DNA of 50,288 nucleotides from an uncultured Clostridia bacterium (GCA_934486735.1 CAKSQL010000019.1:1-50288), one strand, 5' to 3'; shown: positions 18,072 to 27,409, counted from the stretch's first letter. Translations and numbers: made by a program. The notes: generated by a model not told the origin, from the letters alone.

Positions 18072-18569
18072 TTATTTGCTTGTGCTGCCGAAGCCGCCGT
18101 TTCGGATTTCATCGGCATCGTCATCGGTTGTAATTCCGTACTCAACAAAAATCCCTTGCGCAAAGCCGTCACCCTTTGAAAGCTTAACGGTTTTTCCCTC
18201 GTTGGAATCGTTTGTTATCTTTATAAATATGTGTCCCTCGTTGTCAGAGTTGTAGTAATCGCTGTCGATAATGCCGACGGTGTTGTTAAGCTGCAGGCGG
18301 AATTTAAAGCCGAGACCGCTTCTCGGATATAGTTTCAAAACCCAGCCGTCGTCTATTCTTACTCTTATTCCGGTTGGAATTTTAGCGGTTTCGCCCGGCT
18401 TTAATTCGATATCCGAGGTTGAGAAAAAGTCGTAGCCGGCAGAGCCTTTCGTGGCACGCCGGGGGAGTTTTATCTCGTCGTATACATTTTCGTTTGTTCC
18501 GAATGTGTCAAGCCAATCCTTTGCAAATTGTTCTTTTGACACCTTTTTAAATTCAGCTATTCTTTTCAT
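18072..18569 (-). CDS. dut: dUTP diphosphatase
   Basis: All five motifs of the trimeric dUTPase family are visible: AGYDFFS (1), PRSGLG (2), GIIDSDYYN (3, with the catalytic aspartate), KGDGFAQGIF (4) and RNGGFGSTSK (5, the flexible C-terminal arm). The enzyme hydrolyses dUTP to dUMP and pyrophosphate, preventing uracil entry into DNA and supplying thymidylate synthesis. AAAGGAAG precedes the ATG. It follows nrdG on the same strand by 15 bases, so it is probably the last gene of an nrdD-nrdG-dut operon devoted to deoxynucleotide supply. The N-terminal 35 residues before motif 1 are longer than in minimal dUTPases. Confidence 0.93.
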   Translation of the reverse strand: MKRIAEFKKVSKEQFAKDWLDTFGTNENVYDEIKLPRRATKGSAGYDFFSTSDIELKPGETAKIPTGIRVRIDDGWVLKLYPRSGLGFKFRLQLNNTVGIIDSDYYNSDNEGHIFIKITNDSNEGKTVKLSKGDGFAQGIFVEYGITTDDDADEIRNGGFGSTSK

Positions 18570-18584
18570 CGGTACTTCCTTTCA

Positions 18585-19073
18585 TCAGTCAAATAAAACT
18601 ATTTCGCCTTGTCTCAGCGTTTCCTTAACATCTATCACACGCTGATTGGAGCTGCCTTTCCAGTGCAGCTTGACATCCTTTAAGTCCTTTTCGAATCTGC
18701 CGTCGACCAGCACATCTATAAGCTCTAATCCGTCAAGAGTGCATATGTCCTCCCATTTATAGCCGGTGTAAAGCCATATGTTTTTGCCGGGGAAAAGGCG
18801 CTTTATTTTTTTAATCAATTCAATTATGCAGTCGCGGTTGCCGGGATAGAGCGGATCGCCGCCGGAGAAGGTCACGCCCGATATGTACGGCTTGTCGAGC
18901 GCGGCAAAGAGTTCTTTTTCCGCTTTCTCGTCAAATTCAAGACCGCACTCCGGATCCCACGTTATCGGATTCTGACACTCGGGGCAGTGGTGCTCGCAGC
19001 CCGAGACCCAAAGCACTGTCCGAAGTCCGTCACCGTTTAGCATGTCATCGGTCGTAATATTATGATATCGCAT
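18585..19073 (-). CDS. nrdG: Anaerobic ribonucleotide reductase activating protein
   Basis: This radical-SAM activase has the cluster motif CEHHCPECQNP (C-x3-C-x2-C) near residue 26 and the SAM-contacting SGGDPLYPGN near 70. NrdG makes the glycyl radical in NrdD. ATG at 19073 is preferred to the GTG one codon upstream because AGGAG sits nine bases before it. The start overlaps the nrdD stop by one base (TGATG), indicating translational coupling. Its length of 162 residues is normal. Confidence 0.95.
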   Translation of the reverse strand: MRYHNITTDDMLNGDGLRTVLWVSGCEHHCPECQNPITWDPECGLEFDEKAEKELFAALDKPYISGVTFSGGDPLYPGNRDCIIELIKKIKRLFPGKNIWLYTGYKWEDICTLDGLELIDVLVDGRFEKDLKDVKLHWKGSSNQRVIDVKETLRQGEIVLFD

Positions 19074-21193
19074 CACATACTTCTCCTATCCTTTATTTCC
19101 GCCATTTTTGCGCTGTTAAGACGTGTATCGCCCTTAACACGCGAATATGACAGATATCCGTTCATACGGTCAATCTTTGTAAGATTTCGGCTGCCGCATT
19201 TCGGGCATACGTCCATTTCAAGCTCCTGATGTCCGCAGTCGTCGCAATATGCCAGGGACAGATTCACACCCTCGTAAAAGCCCATATTCATCGCGCGGCG
19301 TATAAGCGTTTTTACCGCGCCGACGTTGTAGTCGATCGGGTACTTGACATATTGAATTTTTCCGCCGTTCATCAGATTCCAGAAACGGTTTTCCAAATCC
19401 TGTTTTTGTATCGGGGTGATGTCCTCGGTAACGTGGCAGTGGAAACTGTTGGATACATATTCTCTGTCCGAAACATTTGCGATTATTCCGTACTTTTTGC
19501 GGAATTGCTGAACCTGAAGCCCGCAGAGATTTTCGGCAGGCGTTCCGTAGAGCGCATAGAGATTTCCGTCAGCTTCTTTAAATTCGGTTACCTTTTTATT
19601 GATATATTCCATTACTTCAAGCGCAAACTGACCGTCCTCGGCAAGCGATTTTTTGTTATGCATCTGCTGCAGCTCATTAAGAGCGGTTATGCCAAAGGAT
19701 GCCGTCGCGGTTTTTAATATCGGCTTGATTTTGTCGTGAATACCGAGATGACCGCCGTAGAAACCGCCTTCGCAGTATGCAAGCGGATTTGTGGACGCTC
19801 TCATTTCGGCGAGGTAGTCGTATGTTCTTATATGAATCTGTCTTATCAGATTGAGATAGTAGTCAAGAACCTCGTAAAAATCGCGGCTTTCCTTTTTGGC
19901 TTTTGCGTAGATCATAGGCAGATGCAGGCTGACAGCACCGATGTTGAAACGACCCACAAAAATCGGCTCGTCATTTTCATCGGCAGGCTTCATTCCGCCG
20001 CGCTCGTACCATGGTGACAGGAATGCGCGGCAGCCCATCGGAGAAATAACCTTTTTATACTTTTTATATATTGAAGCGACATAGCCGTCACCGGTCAGTG
20101 AGAGCCAGTCGGGGTACATTGTCTTTCTTGAGCATTCAACGCCTGCCTCAAATACGTCCTCAAGCTCTCCGCCCGGACCATGGAGACTTTCGTCGTACAA
20201 AAATACGATTTTGGGGAAGAGTACAGGTTTTTTGCACCACTTTTTGCCCTGACCGCCGCGGCGGACATTGAGCATCGTTATGGTAGCCATTTTTTCGAAT
20301 TTGCTTGTTCCGAGACCGGCTGTCATTGTGATAAAGGGATAGTCACCGCGGCTTGACGCAACGGTGTTGAATTTGTATTCCCAGCCCTGGAAGCCCTGTG
20401 AAAAATCGTTCTGAACGTCCTTTTCAGCCTCTGACGCGGCTTTTTCTTCGGACAAACCCATTTCGATGTAACGTTTGTATTGGCGGTCATAGGTTCTCTC
20501 GGCATAGGGCGCAAGAATCTTGTCAACTTCCGGGACTGTAAAGCCGCCGTATTGCTGACTTGCCGCCGAAAGCACAATGTCGCCGATAACATCGAATGCG
20601 ACATCAAGGGATTTTGGCTCGTTGTACCAAAGATTTCCCATTTCAAAGCCGCCCTCAAGAACGGTTTTTACGTCAAAAAGACAGCAGTTCATCGTGTCGC
20701 GGCGCGCAGACATGTCATGGACGTAAATATAGCCCTCTCGGCATGCCTGAAGTTCCTCAACCGTCATGAAAAACTTCTGATAAAGTTCCTTGTTTAGCTG
20801 ATTGAAAATAAGCGAACGCTTTGTGGAAACCAACGCTGAGTCGGAATTTGAGTTTTCCTTGTCGCCGATGTACATAATCGTTTGGCTCTTCCGATAAACC
20901 TCATCGAGCATATGTACAAAATCCTGTTTGTAATTTCGGTAGTCGCGGTAGCTTTTTGCAACTGCCGGGTTCACCATGTCCAGAGCGCCCTCAACGATGT
21001 TGTGCATTTCCGCTATCGGAATTTCGTCCTGATGAAGATTCAACACGCGGCTGTCCACAAATACGCATATGTTGTGAATTTCTTCGTCGGTGAAAGTATA
21101 AAGCACCCGAAACGCAGATTTCTTCACCGCGGTGATTACTTTCTGAACATTATATTCTTCTTTTGTCCCGTCTTTCTTTATAATATAGATCAT
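19073..21193 (-). CDS. nrdD: Anaerobic ribonucleoside-triphosphate reductase (class III)
   Basis: The N-terminal ATP-cone (about residues 1-92, beginning IIKKDGTKEEYNVQKV) senses ATP/dATP. The central barrel contains DTMNCCLFDVK, the MGCRAFLSPW catalytic-cysteine segment and RFNIGAVSLHLP. The C-terminal zinc site is CDDCGHQELEMDVCPKCG, followed by the glycyl radical loop RMNGYLSYSR with the radical glycine near 679. The enzyme reduces NTPs to dNTPs in anaerobes. At 706 residues it is full length. It is upstream of nrdG and dut in one operon and is preceded by a promoter overlapped by NrdR-box-like sites. Confidence 0.97.
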   Translation of the reverse strand: MIYIIKKDGTKEEYNVQKVITAVKKSAFRVLYTFTDEEIHNICVFVDSRVLNLHQDEIPIAEMHNIVEGALDMVNPAVAKSYRDYRNYKQDFVHMLDEVYRKSQTIMYIGDKENSNSDSALVSTKRSLIFNQLNKELYQKFFMTVEELQACREGYIYVHDMSARRDTMNCCLFDVKTVLEGGFEMGNLWYNEPKSLDVAFDVIGDIVLSAASQQYGGFTVPEVDKILAPYAERTYDRQYKRYIEMGLSEEKAASEAEKDVQNDFSQGFQGWEYKFNTVASSRGDYPFITMTAGLGTSKFEKMATITMLNVRRGGQGKKWCKKPVLFPKIVFLYDESLHGPGGELEDVFEAGVECSRKTMYPDWLSLTGDGYVASIYKKYKKVISPMGCRAFLSPWYERGGMKPADENDEPIFVGRFNIGAVSLHLPMIYAKAKKESRDFYEVLDYYLNLIRQIHIRTYDYLAEMRASTNPLAYCEGGFYGGHLGIHDKIKPILKTATASFGITALNELQQMHNKKSLAEDGQFALEVMEYINKKVTEFKEADGNLYALYGTPAENLCGLQVQQFRKKYGIIANVSDREYVSNSFHCHVTEDITPIQKQDLENRFWNLMNGGKIQYVKYPIDYNVGAVKTLIRRAMNMGFYEGVNLSLAYCDDCGHQELEMDVCPKCGSRNLTKIDRMNGYLSYSRVKGDTRLNSAKMAEIKDRRSM

Positions 21194-21286
21194 AAAGCAT
21201 TTCCTCCTTTGAATCTGATTTCAAAAAAATGTACTGACCGCCGGCATATCCGGTGCATTCAGCACTATTTTGTATAGTTCGAATTA

Positions 21287-21344
21287 CTACAATATATTGT
21301 ATTTTTTGATTCGAGCATCACAATATGTATACTATATATTATAC
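21287..21344. promoter_or_regulatory. NrdR-box-like sites upstream of nrdD
   Basis: The 16-base segment 21287-21302 (core CAATATATTG) matches the NrdR consensus acaCwAtATaTwGtgt at about 13 of 16 positions. A second at 21329-21344 (core CTATATATTA, about 12 of 16) begins 42 bases away, four helical turns, and overlaps the nrdD -10 box. A weaker one at 21318-21333 is 31 bases away, three turns. Paired boxes on one face of the helix are the known NrdR arrangement. The nrdR gene is not in the window. Confidence 0.7.
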
Positions 21345-21366
21345 ACTATATTAATCATAAAAACAA
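21338..21366 (-). promoter_or_regulatory. Sigma-A promoter of the nrdD-nrdG-dut operon
   Basis: On the minus strand TTGTTT (21366-21361) and TATAAT (21343-21338) are separated by 17 bases. The -10 lies inside an NrdR-like box, fitting repression by NrdR. Confidence 0.65.
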
Positions 21367-21423
21367 GTCTTTTTTACAAAAAATATAAATTTATTTTACG
21401 AAAATTTTTCGCAGGTAAATTTA

Positions 21424-21452
21424 TTGACAATATGCGCGGTTTAGAGTATAAT
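21424..21452 (+). promoter_or_regulatory. Consensus sigma-A promoter of the GH39-like gene
   Basis: TTGACA (21424-21429) and TATAAT (21447-21452) with a 17-base spacer; both hexamers are perfect. The start codon is 47 bases downstream, after AAGGAG. Confidence 0.85.
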
Positions 21453-21498
21453 AATTCGGAAAGATGAGCGGTACATAAAAATTTAAGGAGATAACAAA

Positions 21499-22827
21499 AT
21501 GCAGGAAATTAATATTAACTTTGAAAAATCGACAGGAAAAGTCAAGCCGATGCATGCAGTGAACAACGGGCCGGTCTATAAATTTGCTTCCGATCAGCTG
21601 ATTACCAACATCGACAGCTGGAGGGACGCGGGAATCCCGTATGCGCGAACTCACGACGCGTCGTTCTGCTCGACCTACGGCGGCTCGCACACTGTTGACG
21701 TGAATGCGATTTTCCCTGATTTCGACAAAGACCCGTACGACCCTGCGTCGTACGATTTCCCGATAACCGATTATTATATGAAGGTTATCGAGGCCGGCGG
21801 TACAAAAGTGTTCTATCGCCTCGGTTCGAAAATTGAACACGAAATAAAAAAATATAACACGCTTCCGCCGAAAAATTTCAAAAAATGGGCGGTTATCTGC
21901 GAGCATATAATCCGCCACTACACCGAGGGCTGGGCAGACGGATACAAGATGGATATGGAGTATTGGGAAATATGGAACGAACCGGATCTGGACGATGACG
22001 ATTCGGACAATAAAAGATGCTGGGGCGGCACAAAGCAGCAGTATTTTGAGCTTTATGACGTTGCGGCGACACATCTTAAAAAATGCTTTCCGCATCTCAA
22101 AATAGGCGGCCCGGCACTGGCTTACAGACTTGACTGGGGCGAGGAATTTTTGTCTCAGCTCAAAGCTCCGCTCGACTTCTTTTCATGGCATTGCTATTCG
22201 TGCAATCCGAGAGGACTGGGGGAGCAGATGCACAAAATCCGCGATATGCTTGACAGACATGGATTCAAGGATACCGAGAGTATTCTTAACGAATGGAATT
22301 ATGTGCGCAGCTTCGAGGGCGAGCAATGGATATATACGATACGAAACGAAAAAGGCTTGAAAGGCGCGTCGTTTATCGCATGCGCTATGTGCCTGGGTCA
22401 ATATGCGCCGCTCGATATGCTTATGTACTACGATGCAAGACCCTGCAGCATGAACGGAATGTTCAACACAGACCTTGTTTGCGACTGCTTAAAAGGTTAC
22501 TATCCGTTTAAGATGTTCAACAACCTCTACACGCTTGATGAGGCTGTTCCGGCAGAGTGCATCGGAGATAATATATACACATGTGCGGCAAAGGGAAAGA
22601 ATAAAAAAGCGGTTATGCTGTCCTATTTTAACGATGACGATTCCACGCCTGCCGATAAGGTGAAGATACATTTTTCGGCTTTGGATAAGCCTTGCACCGC
22701 GAAGATTTATCTTTTGGACGAGACAAAAGACCTTGAGTTTGTGCGAGAGGAAAAGGTCAGCGGAAACAGCCTTGATTTGGAACTTGATGTAACGCTGTTC
22801 TGCTCATATCTGATAGTACTGGAATAA
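21499..22827 (+). CDS. GH39-like glycoside hydrolase (beta-xylosidase type)
   Basis: The 442-residue enzyme has a clan GH-A TIM barrel. The acid/base glutamate is in YWEIWNEPD (E161) and the nucleophile in SILNEWNY (E265), about 100 residues apart as in GH39 beta-xylosidases. FFSWHCYS and the YARTHDASF segment near the N-terminus are further family features. A short beta-rich C-terminal region follows. No signal peptide is present, so it probably acts on imported oligosaccharides. It is transcribed alone from a perfect promoter and ends at a strong terminator. The true substrate (xyloside, arabinoside or other) cannot be decided. Confidence 0.8.
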   Translation: MQEININFEKSTGKVKPMHAVNNGPVYKFASDQLITNIDSWRDAGIPYARTHDASFCSTYGGSHTVDVNAIFPDFDKDPYDPASYDFPITDYYMKVIEAGGTKVFYRLGSKIEHEIKKYNTLPPKNFKKWAVICEHIIRHYTEGWADGYKMDMEYWEIWNEPDLDDDDSDNKRCWGGTKQQYFELYDVAATHLKKCFPHLKIGGPALAYRLDWGEEFLSQLKAPLDFFSWHCYSCNPRGLGEQMHKIRDMLDRHGFKDTESILNEWNYVRSFEGEQWIYTIRNEKGLKGASFIACAMCLGQYAPLDMLMYYDARPCSMNGMFNTDLVCDCLKGYYPFKMFNNLYTLDEAVPAECIGDNIYTCAAKGKNKKAVMLSYFNDDDSTPADKVKIHFSALDKPCTAKIYLLDETKDLEFVREEKVSGNSLDLELDVTLFCSYLIVLE

Positions 22828-22831
22828 ATAA

Positions 22832-22873
22832 AAAATGCAGACTGCTGAAAAAATGCGCGGCGGTCTGCATTTT
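22832..22873. terminator. Bidirectional rho-independent terminator
   Basis: AAAATGCAGACTGC (22832-22845) pairs with GCGGTCTGCATTTT (22860-22873) with one wobble, followed by T. It separates the convergent GH39-like and polysaccharide deacetylase genes. Confidence 0.85.
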
Positions 22874-22961
22874 TGTCGGTTTGTATAAGAATGTGCATGT
22901 CGGGAAATCAAAAATACTGCTTTGCTGCCATGCCCGCAGAATGTGAGGTCGGTAAAAGCTT

Positions 22962-23711
22962 TTAACTTTTGTGCTGTCTGCCGGCGGCGTCTACAGTGTA
23001 GCTGTCTTTATAAATCAAGTCCGAAACAGAGACAAGAGTGTATTTTTTGCATAATGCCGGCAGAAGCGTTTCGAGGGCGTCGGCAGTGAATTTTGTGCCG
23101 TTATGCATAAGGATTATGTCACCGTTTTTTGTCTTGTCGAGTACGCGGCGGGTGATTTCTTCAGCGGAGGAGGATTTATAGTCAAGGCTGTCAACCGACC
23201 ACTGAATATACACTCTGCCGCTTTCGTCACACGCGCTTACGGTGTCGTTGTTGTATTCTCCGTATGCAGCGCGAAAAAGATACGGCTTTTTGCCGGTTAT
23301 ATTGAAAATTACATCGTCGCTTTTTTGGATATCCGCAAGAATGTCGGATTTTGAAAGCTTGTTATAGTGCGCATGATTATAGGAATGATTCCCGATTTCA
23401 AAGCCTGCGTCACTCAGTTTTTTCAACGCATTGGGATACTTTTCAGCCCATGTCCCGACCGCAAAAAATGTCGCGGGCACGTTATATTTTTGCAAAAGCG
23501 AAATTATACGGTCGATGTCCGAGTCGTTCCAGGCACAGTTGAAGGTCAGCGCTGCAGCGTTGTCGTTACGTTCGACAGAGTATATCGGGATTTCACGCTC
23601 GCCGACCTTAAAAACGCTTTTTGTGCCTATCGGGGAAATAATCAGCAGAAGCAATGCGATTATTACCGAGGGAATAATTAATTTTTTTAAAGTTATATTC
23701 AGATATATCAT
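22962..23711 (-). CDS. Polysaccharide deacetylase, sporulation type (PdaB-like)
   Basis: A single N-terminal membrane segment (about residues 9-29) anchors a CE4 (NodB) domain on the outer face. Visible motifs are LTFNCAWNDSD (motif 1), NHSYNHAH (motif 2, metal histidines), RAAYGEYN (motif 3), WSVDSLDYK (motif 4) and ILMHNG (motif 5). Motif 1 has N in place of the usual first aspartate of TFDD, a form seen in clostridial sporulation deacetylases; activity may be altered. CGGGAGG precedes the ATG. A role in spore cortex or wall peptidoglycan modification is inferred from the family and from other sporulation genes in the window. Confidence 0.85.
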   Translation of the reverse strand: MIYLNITLKKLIIPSVIIALLLLIISPIGTKSVFKVGEREIPIYSVERNDNAAALTFNCAWNDSDIDRIISLLQKYNVPATFFAVGTWAEKYPNALKKLSDAGFEIGNHSYNHAHYNKLSKSDILADIQKSDDVIFNITGKKPYLFRAAYGEYNNDTVSACDESGRVYIQWSVDSLDYKSSSAEEITRRVLDKTKNGDIILMHNGTKFTADALETLLPALCKKYTLVSVSDLIYKDSYTVDAAGRQHKS

Positions 23712-23749
23712 ATTTTTCCTCCCGAATAAAAAGGTTTTTTAATATTCTA

Positions 23750-23778
23750 TTTACTTTTTTCAAAAATTATGTTATTAT
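23750..23778 (+). promoter_or_regulatory. Possible sigma-A promoter of the dxs operon
   Basis: TTTACT (23750-23755) and TATTAT (23773-23778) with a 17-base spacer in a very AT-rich stretch. Both hexamers deviate from consensus, so the call is tentative. Confidence 0.4.
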
Positions 23779-23841
23779 ATATATTATAAAACGATAGTTT
23801 TAACACAATGGATTAATTTGAAATTATAGAAGGTTAAACGA

Positions 23842-25704
23842 ATGTCAAATTATTTGGATAATATAAAGCTGCCGCAGGATATAAAACAGCTTTCGGGAAA
23901 AGAGCTTGATTCTCTTGCGGATGAAATAAGAAGCTTTTTGATAAAAAGCATTTCAAAAACGGGCGGACATCTGGCATCAAACCTTGGTGTGGTCGAACTT
24001 ACCATAGCCATGTACCGAGTTTTTGATTTCCCTCGGGATAAGGTTGTTTGGGATGTGGGACATCAGTCGTATGTACACAAAATCCTGAGCGGACGCAAGG
24101 ACGGTTTTGAAAATTTAAGACAGTTCGGCGGCATGAGCGGCTTTCCCAAAACCTGCGAAAGCGAGTACGACTGCTTTAATACCGGGCACAGTTCAACTTC
24201 GGTTTCGGCGGCGCTGGGACTGGCGAGGGCGAGAGACTTAAACAACGGGAATGAAAATGTTGTCGCGGTTTTCGGCGACGGTGCGCTTACCGGAGGTATG
24301 CTTTATGAAGCGCTGAACGATGTCGGACACAGCAAAACGAGACTGATTTTGATTTTGAATGATAATGCAATGTCAATTTCAAGAAATGTAAGCGCGATAG
24401 CAAAGCATCTTCGGAATCTGAGATCGAAGCCGGGGTATTTCAGATCGAAAAGACGTGTTGAAAAAGCGCTGTCGAAAATACCTGCGTGCGGAAATTTCCT
24501 CGCAGGCTCGATAAGGCGGATAAAGCGTTTTGTGCGCAGCATGGTACTTCCGCCGACAATTTTCGATGATCTCGGAATAGAGTATATAGGTCCTGTGGAC
24601 GGGCATAATATATCGGCGGTCTCAAAAGCGCTGAGTGCGGCAAAGGAATCCCGAAAGCCGATTTTGATTCACGTGCTCACCAAAAAAGGCAAGGGCTTTG
24701 CGCCTGCCGAGCATGACCCGCAGTATTTCCATGGAGTATCTTGCTTTGACGCGGATTCGGAAAATTTTGATATAGGACACAAGGATGATTATTCGGCGGA
24801 GTTCGGAAGAAAACTTTGCGAGCTTGCCGAAAAGGATTCCAAAATCACTGCGATAACCGCGGCAATGCCGAACGGCACAGGACTTGACGAGTTTGCAAAA
24901 AAATTCAAAAGCCGGTTTTTCGATGTAGGAATTGCGGAGCAGCATGCGGTGACTCTTGCGGCAGGAATGGCAATGGCAGGCTGCACGCCGGTTTTCGCTG
25001 TCTATTCTTCATTCGCACAGCGTGCATACGACCAGATTCTGCACGATGTCTGCCTGCAAAATCTGCATGTTGTGCTGTGCATTGACCGCGCGGGCGTTGT
25101 GGGAGCGGACGGAGAGACTCATCACGGACTCTATGACATAGCATATCTTGCATTCATGCCAAATATGACAGTTCTTTCACCGTCGTCCTTTAAGGAACTT
25201 GGTGAAATGCTGGAGTATGCCGCAGAAAAGCACAGCGGACCGATAGCGATAAGATATCCGCGCGGTGCGGAGCAGTTTTTTGGTTCAAAGCCTTTCGAAA
25301 TAGGAAAGCCGCAGCTTTTGGCGGAGGGAAAGGATATAGTGCTGATTTCCTCGGGACGGATGATGAACAAAGCGGACAAGGTGAGAAATATATTGGAGTC
25401 GGAAGGAATCTCGGCAGGACTTTGCGAACTTGCCACAATTTCTCCGATTGACAGTGCTGCACTCGAGAGCGTTTTAAAAACTCCTCTTGCGGCTGTGATA
25501 GAGGACCACGAAGAACGCGGCGGCATAGGAAGCATTGTCGCAAAGGTGATTGCGGAGGGCGAGAGCCGAACGGAGCTTATGGATTTTGCATTTCCGTCCA
25601 AACCGGTCACACATGGAAGTGTGGCAGAGCTTGACAGGCTGTACGGACTGTCACCGGAGGAAATAGCGGACAAAATCAAGGAGAAAATGAAATGTCAAAA
25701 ATAA
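23842..25704 (+). CDS. dxs: 1-deoxy-D-xylulose-5-phosphate synthase
   Basis: Dxs condenses pyruvate and glyceraldehyde 3-phosphate, the first step of the MEP isoprenoid pathway. It is full length at 620 residues. Motifs include GGHLASNLGVVELT, WDVGHQSYVHKILSGR, the thiamine-diphosphate site VFGDGALTGGMLYEALN, RFFDVGIAEQHAVTLAAG and the pyrimidine-domain DRAGVVGADGETHHG. The C-terminal transketolase domain follows (VIEDHEERGGIGS). The 3' end overlaps tlyA by 13 bases, so dxs, tlyA and ispE form an operon with two MEP-pathway enzymes. Confidence 0.97.
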   Translation: MSNYLDNIKLPQDIKQLSGKELDSLADEIRSFLIKSISKTGGHLASNLGVVELTIAMYRVFDFPRDKVVWDVGHQSYVHKILSGRKDGFENLRQFGGMSGFPKTCESEYDCFNTGHSSTSVSAALGLARARDLNNGNENVVAVFGDGALTGGMLYEALNDVGHSKTRLILILNDNAMSISRNVSAIAKHLRNLRSKPGYFRSKRRVEKALSKIPACGNFLAGSIRRIKRFVRSMVLPPTIFDDLGIEYIGPVDGHNISAVSKALSAAKESRKPILIHVLTKKGKGFAPAEHDPQYFHGVSCFDADSENFDIGHKDDYSAEFGRKLCELAEKDSKITAITAAMPNGTGLDEFAKKFKSRFFDVGIAEQHAVTLAAGMAMAGCTPVFAVYSSFAQRAYDQILHDVCLQNLHVVLCIDRAGVVGADGETHHGLYDIAYLAFMPNMTVLSPSSFKELGEMLEYAAEKHSGPIAIRYPRGAEQFFGSKPFEIGKPQLLAEGKDIVLISSGRMMNKADKVRNILESEGISAGLCELATISPIDSAALESVLKTPLAAVIEDHEERGGIGSIVAKVIAEGESRTELMDFAFPSKPVTHGSVAELDRLYGLSPEEIADKIKEKMKCQK

Positions 25705-26495
25705 GAGCGGATGTCTATCTTGCCGAAAACGGATTTGCCCAAAGCCGCGAAAAGGCAAGGGCAATGATAAACGACGGAATTATATATATAAACGGCAAAA
25801 AGTGCGAAAAACCGGGGCAGCAGGCGGATTTTGAAAATGCGCGGATAGAGCTGCGCGGCGAGATTCTGCGCTACGTGAGCCGCGGAGGTTTGAAACTGGA
25901 AAAAGCCATTGCCGAGTTTGGGATAGATTTAAAAGACAGAGTTGCTATGGACATAGGCGCGTCAACCGGCGGATTCACCGATTGCATGCTGCAAAACGGC
26001 GCAAAAAAGGTGTATGCGGTGGATGTCGGCAGCGGACAGCTGGCGCAAAAGCTTTTGGATGATGCACGTGTGGTGAATATGGAGCATACCAATATACGCG
26101 TGCTGACTCCCGATATGATTGGAGATAAAATCGAGTTTGCGTCGATAGATGTGTCCTTTATATCGCTTTCACTTGTATTTCCGACGGTGAAAATGCTCTT
26201 AAAGGATAACGCTGAGGCGGTTGCGCTGATAAAGCCGCAGTTCGAGGCAGGACGCGAAAATGTTGGAAAAAAGGGCGTTGTTCGCGATAAAAAGGTACAT
26301 ATCGGGGTGATAGAGAAAACAATCGGCTATGCCCGGGAAAACGGGCTTTGTCCGATTAAGCTGTCTTTTTCTCCGATAAAAGGACCGGAGGGAAACATAG
26401 AATATCTTCTTTTTATGAAAAATAACAGGGACGGCGGAGATATCGGCAGGAACGAGATTGAAACGGTTGTCGATATGTCGCATGCCGATTTATAA
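25692..26495 (+). CDS. tlyA: TlyA-family rRNA 2'-O-methyltransferase (hemolysin A type)
   Basis: An S4 RNA-binding domain (about residues 1-60: RADVYLAENGFAQSREKAR) is followed by an FtsJ-type methyltransferase domain with the SAM loop MDIGASTGGFTDCML and catalytic-type residues in YVSRGGLKLEKA and LIKPQFEAGRENVGKKG. TlyA proteins methylate ribose at specific cytidines in 16S and/or 23S rRNA. Its position directly after dxs is common in Firmicutes. The 267-residue length is normal. Confidence 0.93.
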   Translation: MSKIRADVYLAENGFAQSREKARAMINDGIIYINGKKCEKPGQQADFENARIELRGEILRYVSRGGLKLEKAIAEFGIDLKDRVAMDIGASTGGFTDCMLQNGAKKVYAVDVGSGQLAQKLLDDARVVNMEHTNIRVLTPDMIGDKIEFASIDVSFISLSLVFPTVKMLLKDNAEAVALIKPQFEAGRENVGKKGVVRDKKVHIGVIEKTIGYARENGLCPIKLSFSPIKGPEGNIEYLLFMKNNRDGGDIGRNEIETVVDMSHADL

Positions 26496-26516
26496 ACGAA
26501 AGGCAGGATAAATGCT

Positions 26517-27392
26517 ATGAAAATTGCGGACGAAACCGTTATAATCGGCAAAAGGGCGATGACGAGGTCGTATGCCAAAATAAATCTGACGCTCGATGTC
26601 CTCGGACGCATGGAAAACGGATATCACAGCATCGAGACGATTATGCAGACGGTCGGACTTTTCGATCTTATAATAACCGATGCGGCGGAAAGAGGAATAA
26701 AAGTAAGCACAAATCTGAAATATTTGCCGAACAATTATAAAAATATAGCGTACAAGGCGGCGGAGCTGTTTTTTTCGGAAAGCGGAATAAAGGGCGGCGC
26801 AAAGATTTTGATTCATAAAAATATTCCGGTTGCGGCAGGGCTTGCCGGCGGCAGCGGAAACGCGGCGGCGGTGCTTATAAGCCTTAATCTTTTGTACAGA
26901 AAACCGTTTTCGGATAATGAACTTTTAAAACTTGGCGCAAGACTTGGCGCGGATGTCCCGTTCTGCATGGAGTGCGGAACGAAAATCTGCCGCGGAATCG
27001 GGGACGAAATGGAAGATGTTGCTCCGATGAAACACACGCATGTGTTGATTGTCAAGCCGCCGGTCAATATATCTACGGCGGAAATATATGAAAAAATCGA
27101 CAGTATCAGCCTTTCGGAGCATCCGAAAAGCTCGGAACTTGCAGCGGTTTTGAATGATGGCAGCTTTCGGCCGGAGCTTATGTTCAATGTCATGGGCGAT
27201 GTGAGCGAAAAAATGCATCCCGTGATAGGCGGAATACGCAAAAAGATGATGATGAACGGAGCGTGCGCCGCGATGATGAGCGGCAGCGGTTCGGCAGTGT
27301 TCGGGATTTTTGACGATTACAAAAAAGCGAAAAAGTCGGCGGACAGCTTTTCATATTTTTATAAGGAAGTATATCTTACAATGACTAACTGA
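26517..27392 (+). CDS. ispE: 4-diphosphocytidyl-2-C-methyl-D-erythritol kinase
   Basis: IspE phosphorylates CDP-ME in the MEP pathway. This GHMP kinase has SYAKINLTLDVLGRMENGYH at the N-terminus, the ATP loop PVAAGLAGGSGNAAAVL near residue 103 and the C-terminal MMSGSGSAVFGIF. The ATG at 26517 has AGGCAGGA eight bases upstream; it gives about 15 residues more than most IspE proteins, but the internal ATG at 26559 lacks a well-placed ribosome site. It sits 21 bases after tlyA, so it shares the dxs transcript. Confidence 0.95.
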   Translation: MKIADETVIIGKRAMTRSYAKINLTLDVLGRMENGYHSIETIMQTVGLFDLIITDAAERGIKVSTNLKYLPNNYKNIAYKAAELFFSESGIKGGAKILIHKNIPVAAGLAGGSGNAAAVLISLNLLYRKPFSDNELLKLGARLGADVPFCMECGTKICRGIGDEMEDVAPMKHTHVLIVKPPVNISTAEIYEKIDSISLSEHPKSSELAAVLNDGSFRPELMFNVMGDVSEKMHPVIGGIRKKMMMNGACAAMMSGSGSAVFGIFDDYKKAKKSADSFSYFYKEVYLTMTN

Positions 27393-27409
27393 CAAGGAGG
27401 CTGTTGATT

